From NCBI GenBank assembly GCA_016209585.1, contig JACQVU010000283.1, positions 1-8,795 on the forward strand: 8,795 nucleotides of DNA, written 5' to 3'. The notes beneath the pieces are model-generated. The model saw nothing but the letters and a program-made list of their open reading frames with translations, had not been told where the DNA came from and ran no database searches. The position numbers and the translations under genes were made by a program. Every line of letters starts with the position of its first letter. The first letter of the stretch is position 1. The stretch is from Planctomycetota bacterium. GTDB taxonomy: Bacteria > Planctomycetota > UBA8742 > JACQVU01. This document shows positions 5,488-8,795 of this stretch, in pieces.

Positions 5488-8394
5488 CTACAGCCGCGCC
5501 GGCGTGCCGCGCAACTCGATGGCGCAGCGGAAGCCCACGTTCCCCACGCGCACGTGCAGCCCGCGCGGCTGGCGGCTCTCCGGGAAACAGTGGTGCAGGG
5601 GGGAGTCGAACGCCCCGCCGCGCACGGCGATGGCGTTGGCGGCCAGCCCCTCGGCCTTGGAGGTTTCGTTCGGGTCGGGGTCATCGGCCAAGCCGCGCGG
5701 GAGGCGGTGGAACAGCGGGTTCCAGTGGTCGCGGGTCATCTCCCAGACGAGGCCGAGCATGTCGTGGAAACCGAAACCGTTTGGCTCCAGTTCGCCGACC
5801 GGGCGCGGGCGGCCGGAAGAGTTCCCCTCGTACCAGAGGCGGCGCTCCTCGAAGGCGTCGTCCCACGGAAAGCGCGTGGTCGCGCCGGCGCGGCACGCCC
5901 TCTCCCATTGCGCCTCGCTCGGCAGGCCGGCCCCCACCCAGGCCGCGAACGCCCGCGCGGCCGGCCACGTGATGAAGGCCGCGGGCAGGTACTCGTGCTC
6001 GTCGCGCAGCGTCCAGTCATCCCTCCCAGGCGGCGTCAAGTCATCCTTCCACTGGACGATGCCGCACAGGGCCTCTTCGCCGGTGTCGGGGTTGTTCGGC
6101 GTGTCGATGACCGGCTCCGCGCCGCGGCCGCCGTCGAACGAGTTCCGGCCGGCCCGCACGAACCGGAGCAACTGGCCGTAGGTGACGGGATGTTTGTCGA
6201 GCAGGAAACCGGAGACGAACACGCTGGCCTGGGGGCGCGCCGCGTCGGACGTCTCGCCCCCCCGCAGCGTGGTTCCCGGAGGAACGTAGATCATCAGCGC
6301 GCCGTCCTTCTCGCGGCGCACTTCGTGATACCCGGCGCCGTTGCGGCCGGCGTAGACCACGCCGGGAACCGACGACAGCCGCTCCCGCGTCAGCACGTCG
6401 TAGTGCTCGCGCGCCGTGGACGACAGCCCCTTGAGCCGGCGCGCGGCGAACTCGCGCAACTCGCCGTCCAGCGTCCGCACGGCGTCGACCAGCGCCGCCA
6501 CGGCGACGGCGTCGCCGATCTCGCCCAGGCAATCCAGGAAGTGCTTCCTGGCCCCGAACCCCTCCGTCACGCGGAACAGATCGACAATCGCCTCGCTCGC
6601 CCCCACCACCGGCCGCGCCGCCAGCACGCTGGCCGCGCCGCGGCGCTCGGCAGCCTCCGTATAGGAAGGGAGCCGCCCGAGAACCTCCCGCGCCAGGGAG
6701 AGCGTCACCGCCCCCGGAATCCGCGCCAGCGCCGCCCCGGCAAACTGCGCCTTCTCCGGCCGCGGCCGGCGCTCGCCGACGAAGACCTCCGCCAGCCGCC
6801 GGGCGACCCGCGGCCCCATGCGCGCGACGCGCATCGCCGCGCCGTCGCCCCGGTCCGTCCGCCCCAACTCGGCCGTCACGTGCGTCTCCCACGACCAGCG
6901 GTAGACGCGCCCCACCACCCATACCGCCGCCAACGCCAGCAGACCGGCGGGAGCGAACCAGATCAACGCCGCCACCGGCACGGGCGGGTTGTCAACCGCC
7001 GTCACGGCGGCGCTGGTGGTCGAGCCGCTCCAGTTGTCGACCGTCGTCACCGTCGTGCTGGTCGGCCCGGACCACAGGCTGGACGGCGAGAGGGCTTTCA
7101 CCACCCGCTCCGCCGCCCACCGCGTGCGCTCGCCAACCGTCGCGCCGCGCCTCGCCCCCGACACGTCGTACTCCACCCCCACGCAACCCCAGGCGATGAA
7201 CAACTGCGCGAGCATGCCAACGCACCGCGCCGCCGTCGCCCACCGCCGCGGCCGCCGCGATTCGATGAACTCCCGCGAAAGGCCCGCTCCGCGTTCGCCG
7301 CGCAAAAGGTCAGCCTCCAGCATGGGATGCGCCAACGCCCGCGCCACCGCCAGGAACGTCGCCGCCATCGCCACCCACGCGCCGACGTAAGCGGCGCGCA
7401 CCGCCATGTGCGCCACCCCGAACACCACCAGGAATAGCAGCGCCTGTTCCACCACGGCCCGAAGAGCGCCCGCCGGCCCGCGGCCCGTCCGGCGCAGCGC
7501 CAGCCGCATGCCGGCCTCCGTGGACGCCAACGCCGCCCGCCGCGCCACCCGCCGCGCCGCGGCTGCCGCCCGCCGCGCCGGGCTGCCGCGCGCCGTGCCC
7601 GCAGGCCGCGCCGCCGCCGGCAGCGACGGCGGACCATGCAACAGCGAGTCCCCTTCGCGGCCCTCAGGCCCGTGGCCCGCGGAGGCCAACTCCGCCCGAC
7701 CGGGCAGCGGGCCAGCCGGCGTGTACTCGATCTCCGCGCCGGCCGCCCCGCTCGCGGCTTCCGCCACGCCACGCTCCTCCGCCACCGGGCCGCCGACCCT
7801 CTCCGGCGCGCCGGCCGGCTCGCCAGTGTCGGTCTCCTCCGCGGCGCCATCGGCCCGCCTCGCCGGCCGCACCGGCGCATCCGCCTCGGTCGGGAGAGGC
7901 GGGGGAACGAGCGCGGCCTCGCCTTCCCCGTCGGCCGCGGACGCGGCCACCGCCGCGCCCTCCCCATCGGCCGCGGACACGACCACGACCTCGCGTGCCT
8001 CCTCCGCCGCGGCGGCGAGATCGCGCGCCTCGTGCGGCATGGAGGCAGGATCGCCCTCCTCATCCGGCACGGGCGTGCCGGGGGGAATCTCGCGCGTGTC
8101 GTCGGGCGACGCCGCCGACGCGGGTTCCCCCTCGCCCCCCGCCGAAGGCGCGGGCGCCGACTCCGACTCGACCACGATCTCCTCGTTCTTCTCCGCCGCC
8201 GCTTCCGCCTCGCGAACCGCGGCGAACTCATCGGTGTGGGTTTCCGACGAGGGATCGTCAGCCCCGCCAGCCTCCGGCCCCGCGCCCGGCGCGCCCTCAG
8301 CCTTCGCCGGCTGGTCGGCGGCTTGGGGAGGTTTTTGGGCGCGGGTCTTCTTCCTGGGCTTCCCCGCCGGGTTTTTCGTCTCGCCTTCAGCCAT
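5488..8394 (-). CDS. Membrane protein with long disordered N-terminus, HEAT-like repeats and C-terminal SUMF1/FGE-like domain
   Basis: 968 residues from ATG 8394 (GTG 8400 is the alternative; neither has a clear ribosome site). Residues 1-270 are Ala/Glu/Pro/Gly-rich and probably disordered, with SAADGEG twice (140-146, 152-158). A basic stretch (about 272-302) precedes membrane segments near 313-333, 335-355, 389-408 and 474-496. By the positive-inside rule both ends lie in the cytoplasm. The loop between segments 3 and 4 carries a duplicated motif (441-469). Residues 545-660 look HEAT-like (LGEIGDAVAVAALVDAV). Residues 698-962 match the SUMF1/FGE C-type-lectin-like fold: MIYVPPGTTLRGG, LPSEAQWERACRAG, GFHDMLGLVWEM, AVRGGAF and VGNVGFRC. 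Of the FGE cysteine pair only C936 aligns; the other position is S931, so sulfatase activation is unlikely. EgtB-like chemistry is not supported because no DinB domain is visible. A binding or scaffold role is a guess. Confidence 0.85.
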   Translation of the reverse strand: MAEGETKNPAGKPRKKTRAQKPPQAADQPAKAEGAPGAGPEAGGADDPSSETHTDEFAAVREAEAAAEKNEEIVVESESAPAPSAGGEGEPASAASPDDTREIPPGTPVPDEEGDPASMPHEARDLAAAAEEAREVVVVSAADGEGAAVAASAADGEGEAALVPPPLPTEADAPVRPARRADGAAEETDTGEPAGAPERVGGPVAEERGVAEAASGAAGAEIEYTPAGPLPGRAELASAGHGPEGREGDSLLHGPPSLPAAARPAGTARGSPARRAAAAARRVARRAALASTEAGMRLALRRTGRGPAGALRAVVEQALLFLVVFGVAHMAVRAAYVGAWVAMAATFLAVARALAHPMLEADLLRGERGAGLSREFIESRRPRRWATAARCVGMLAQLFIAWGCVGVEYDVSGARRGATVGERTRWAAERVVKALSPSSLWSGPTSTTVTTVDNWSGSTTSAAVTAVDNPPVPVAALIWFAPAGLLALAAVWVVGRVYRWSWETHVTAELGRTDRGDGAAMRVARMGPRVARRLAEVFVGERRPRPEKAQFAGAALARIPGAVTLSLAREVLGRLPSYTEAAERRGAASVLAARPVVGASEAIVDLFRVTEGFGARKHFLDCLGEIGDAVAVAALVDAVRTLDGELREFAARRLKGLSSTAREHYDVLTRERLSSVPGVVYAGRNGAGYHEVRREKDGALMIYVPPGTTLRGGETSDAARPQASVFVSGFLLDKHPVTYGQLLRFVRAGRNSFDGGRGAEPVIDTPNNPDTGEEALCGIVQWKDDLTPPGRDDWTLRDEHEYLPAAFITWPAARAFAAWVGAGLPSEAQWERACRAGATTRFPWDDAFEERRLWYEGNSSGRPRPVGELEPNGFGFHDMLGLVWEMTRDHWNPLFHRLPRGLADDPDPNETSKAEGLAANAIAVRGGAFDSPLHHCFPESRQPRGLHVRVGNVGFRCAIELRGTPARL
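6988..7074 (-). repeat. Duplicated 14/15-residue motif in the exported loop of the SUMF1-domain protein
   Basis: Residues 441-454 (WSGPTSTTVTTVDN) and 455-469 (WSGSTTSAAVTAVDN) are adjacent copies sharing W-S-G, T and V-T-x-V-D-N. The DNA copies (7033-7074 and 6988-7032) are also similar but have diverged at many third positions, so the duplication is not recent or is under selection. By predicted topology the loop is periplasmic, just before membrane segment 4. Confidence 0.75.
7921..7977 (-). repeat. Two SAADGEG copies in the acidic N-terminal region
   Basis: Residues 140-146 and 152-158 of the SUMF1-domain protein are identical, 12 residues apart, and the coding DNA is nearly identical too. 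This is a small tandem duplication within low-complexity sequence, probably from replication slippage. Confidence 0.7.
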
Positions 8395-8567
8395 TGGCAC
8401 TCGGAGAAATGCGTCGGGAGATCTCTGGGGGACGCCGCAGGCGGAACCGCCGGCGCGGGCGCGCCGGTCTCACCCACTTGGCGCTCATTGTAGATACGCG
8501 GCTGGCAATTCACACGATCAAACCCCGCGTGACCGTTCACCCCGCCCCCCGATCCCCAGCCCCTTCG
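8395..8567. other. Leader and upstream region of the SUMF1-domain gene
   Basis: No gene is seen here. Next to the start codon is a GC-rich leader with two overlapping hairpins: GGCGG-AA-CCGCC (8440-8451) and the palindrome described separately (8450-8467). The only AT-rich point is TACAAT on the minus strand (8492-8487), a possible -10 box about 95 bases before the start, without a -35 box at normal spacing. The rest (8493-8567) shows nothing recognisable. Confidence 0.4.
8450..8467 (-). promoter_or_regulatory. Perfect GC palindrome in the leader of the SUMF1-domain gene
   Basis: CCGGCGCG-GG-CGCGCCGG is an exact 8-bp inverted repeat around two bases, 56 bases upstream of ATG 8394. In RNA the two-base gap would have to open the inner pairs. 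It could be an operator for a dimeric regulator or a leader hairpin. In DNA this GC-rich, chance palindromes are fairly common, so the functional reading is weak. Confidence 0.3.
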
Positions 8568-8619
8568 CCACAGAGAACACAGCGCGGCTTCGGCCGCAAC
8601 CAAACCGCGTCTAAACGCG
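8568..8619. repeat. CACAGAG repeat remnant followed by two small hairpins
   Basis: CCACAGAGAACACAG (8568-8582) resembles a diverged piece of the CACGGAG repeat found about 70 bases further right. Next come two exact 5-bp stems with four-base loops: GCGGC-TTCG-GCCGC (8584-8597, a stable UUCG tetraloop if transcribed) and CGCGT-CTAA-ACGCG (8606-8619). No T-run follows either stem. Confidence 0.5.
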
Positions 8620-8651
8620 AGTCCCGTCGAAACTGCTCGCGGGCGTTCATG

Positions 8652-8738
8652 ACGGAGTCACGGAGGCACGGTGGGCGCACGGAGAAAAGGATCGGGAATT
8701 GTCCTCTCCGTGAAACCTCCGTGCCTCCGTGTCTCCGT
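8652..8738. repeat. Long imperfect inverted repeat made of 8-bp CACGGAG units
   Basis: Arm 8652-8685 and the reverse complement of arm 8705-8738 match at 29 of 34 positions without gaps, around a 19-base loop (8686-8704). Each arm contains consecutive ACGGAG units spaced 8 bases apart (ACGGAGxCACGGAGGCACGG) and a further CACGGAGA near the loop. The right arm begins four bases after a likely stop codon of a minus-strand gene, so it may act as that gene's terminator or 3' mRNA hairpin. It could instead be a short interspersed repeat of the genome. Confidence 0.8.
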
Positions 8739-8741
8739 GGT

Positions 8742-8795
8742 TTATCCCGCGAACTTCCGCGCGGCCCGCGACGATTTTCGGGAGTAGTAGTACAG
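8742..8795 (-). CDS. Possible C-terminal end of a minus-strand gene cut by the window edge
   Basis: From the right edge one minus-strand frame reads LYYYSRKSSRAARKFAG and stops at TAA (8744-8742), directly before the inverted repeat. The basic tail and the stop beside a hairpin look like a real gene end, and the same order (stop, then repeat hairpin) is seen after uppP. Seventeen codons are too few to identify a family, and the two other minus frames are also open at this edge, so this is tentative. Confidence 0.35.
   Translation of the reverse strand: MYYYSRKSSRAARKFAG

Noticed and set aside
5488..5700. Variable region of a diversity-generating retroelement, since the C-type-lectin-like SUMF1 fold is a common target
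   Set aside because: No reverse transcriptase or template repeat is in the window, and the C-terminal segment is not enriched in AAC/AAT codons.
5488..6300. True formylglycine-generating enzyme acting on a sulfatase
   Set aside because: One of the two copper-binding cysteines is replaced by serine in the alignment, no sulfatase gene is nearby, and predicted topology leaves the domain in the cytoplasm.
5368..7437. A 689-codon open frame on the plus strand
   Set aside because: Antisense to the SUMF1-domain gene, with Arg/His/Pro-rich low-complexity product and a start inside the 10-bp tandem repeat.
8487..8492. TACAAT as the -10 box of the SUMF1-domain gene
   Set aside because: No -35-like hexamer lies 16-18 bases upstream; TTGCCA is only ten bases away. 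Noted in the leader entry only as a possibility.
7098..8614. Long open frames of 501 (minus), 402 and 285 (plus) codons over the N-terminal part of the SUMF1-domain gene
   Set aside because: They are shadows of the low-complexity region: Arg-, Ser/Ala- or Arg/Gly-rich products without motifs. Only the minus frame ending at 5488 continues into membrane segments and a recognisable domain.
8652..8738. Terminal inverted repeats of an insertion sequence
   Set aside because: The arms are only 19 bases apart, with no transposase frame and no flanking target duplication that I can see.

Overview
The window is strongly GC-rich and reads as a piece of a Gram-negative chromosome. An Omp85-type outer-membrane barrel, undecaprenyl-diphosphate recycling and a short bacterial RNA polymerase omega subunit all point that way. 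The split CoaC/CoaB pair, the PD40-propeller/Omp85 fusion and a HEAT plus sulfatase-modifying-factor (SUMF1-like) membrane protein fit a PVC-like or candidate-phylum environmental bacterium. Nothing here fixes the phylum, and I do not name one.

Layout. (1) From the left edge to about 2803, on the minus strand, runs one large gene without its 3' end. It encodes a signal peptide, a peptidase-MA-like domain that has lost its zinc ligands, PD40 beta-propeller blades, a Gly/Ala/Pro linker and an Omp85 barrel. (2) A divergent intergenic region of about 200 bases follows. (3) A plus-strand gene block covers 3001-5336: rpoZ (omega), coaC, coaB and uppP. The last three are joined by two four-base ATGA stop/start overlaps, so they are probably translationally coupled. 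(4) The convergent gap 5337-5487 holds a 10-bp tandem repeat and an imperfect purine-rich hairpin. (5) On the minus strand, 5488-8394 encodes a 968-residue protein: a long disordered N-terminus, four membrane segments, a HEAT-like helical section and a C-terminal SUMF1/FGE-fold domain lacking one of the two catalytic cysteines of true FGE. (6) The last 400 bases hold a GC-rich leader palindrome, small hairpins, a long imperfect inverted repeat built of 8-bp CACGGAG units, and probably the last 17 codons of another minus-strand gene.

How the genes fit together. The rpoZ-coaC-coaB-uppP block is housekeeping: transcription, two successive steps of coenzyme A synthesis, and recycling of the lipid carrier for peptidoglycan and other surface polymers. 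The two flanking minus-strand genes encode large envelope proteins of unknown function. The most notable points are the pseudo-peptidase/propeller/barrel fusion, the HEAT/SUMF1 membrane protein with a duplicated motif in its exported loop, and two structurally similar repeat hairpins lying just downstream of stop codons. I see no mobile element, CRISPR array, rRNA or tRNA, and no convincing evidence of a complete new system. Several very long ORFs in other frames are by-products of high GC content.
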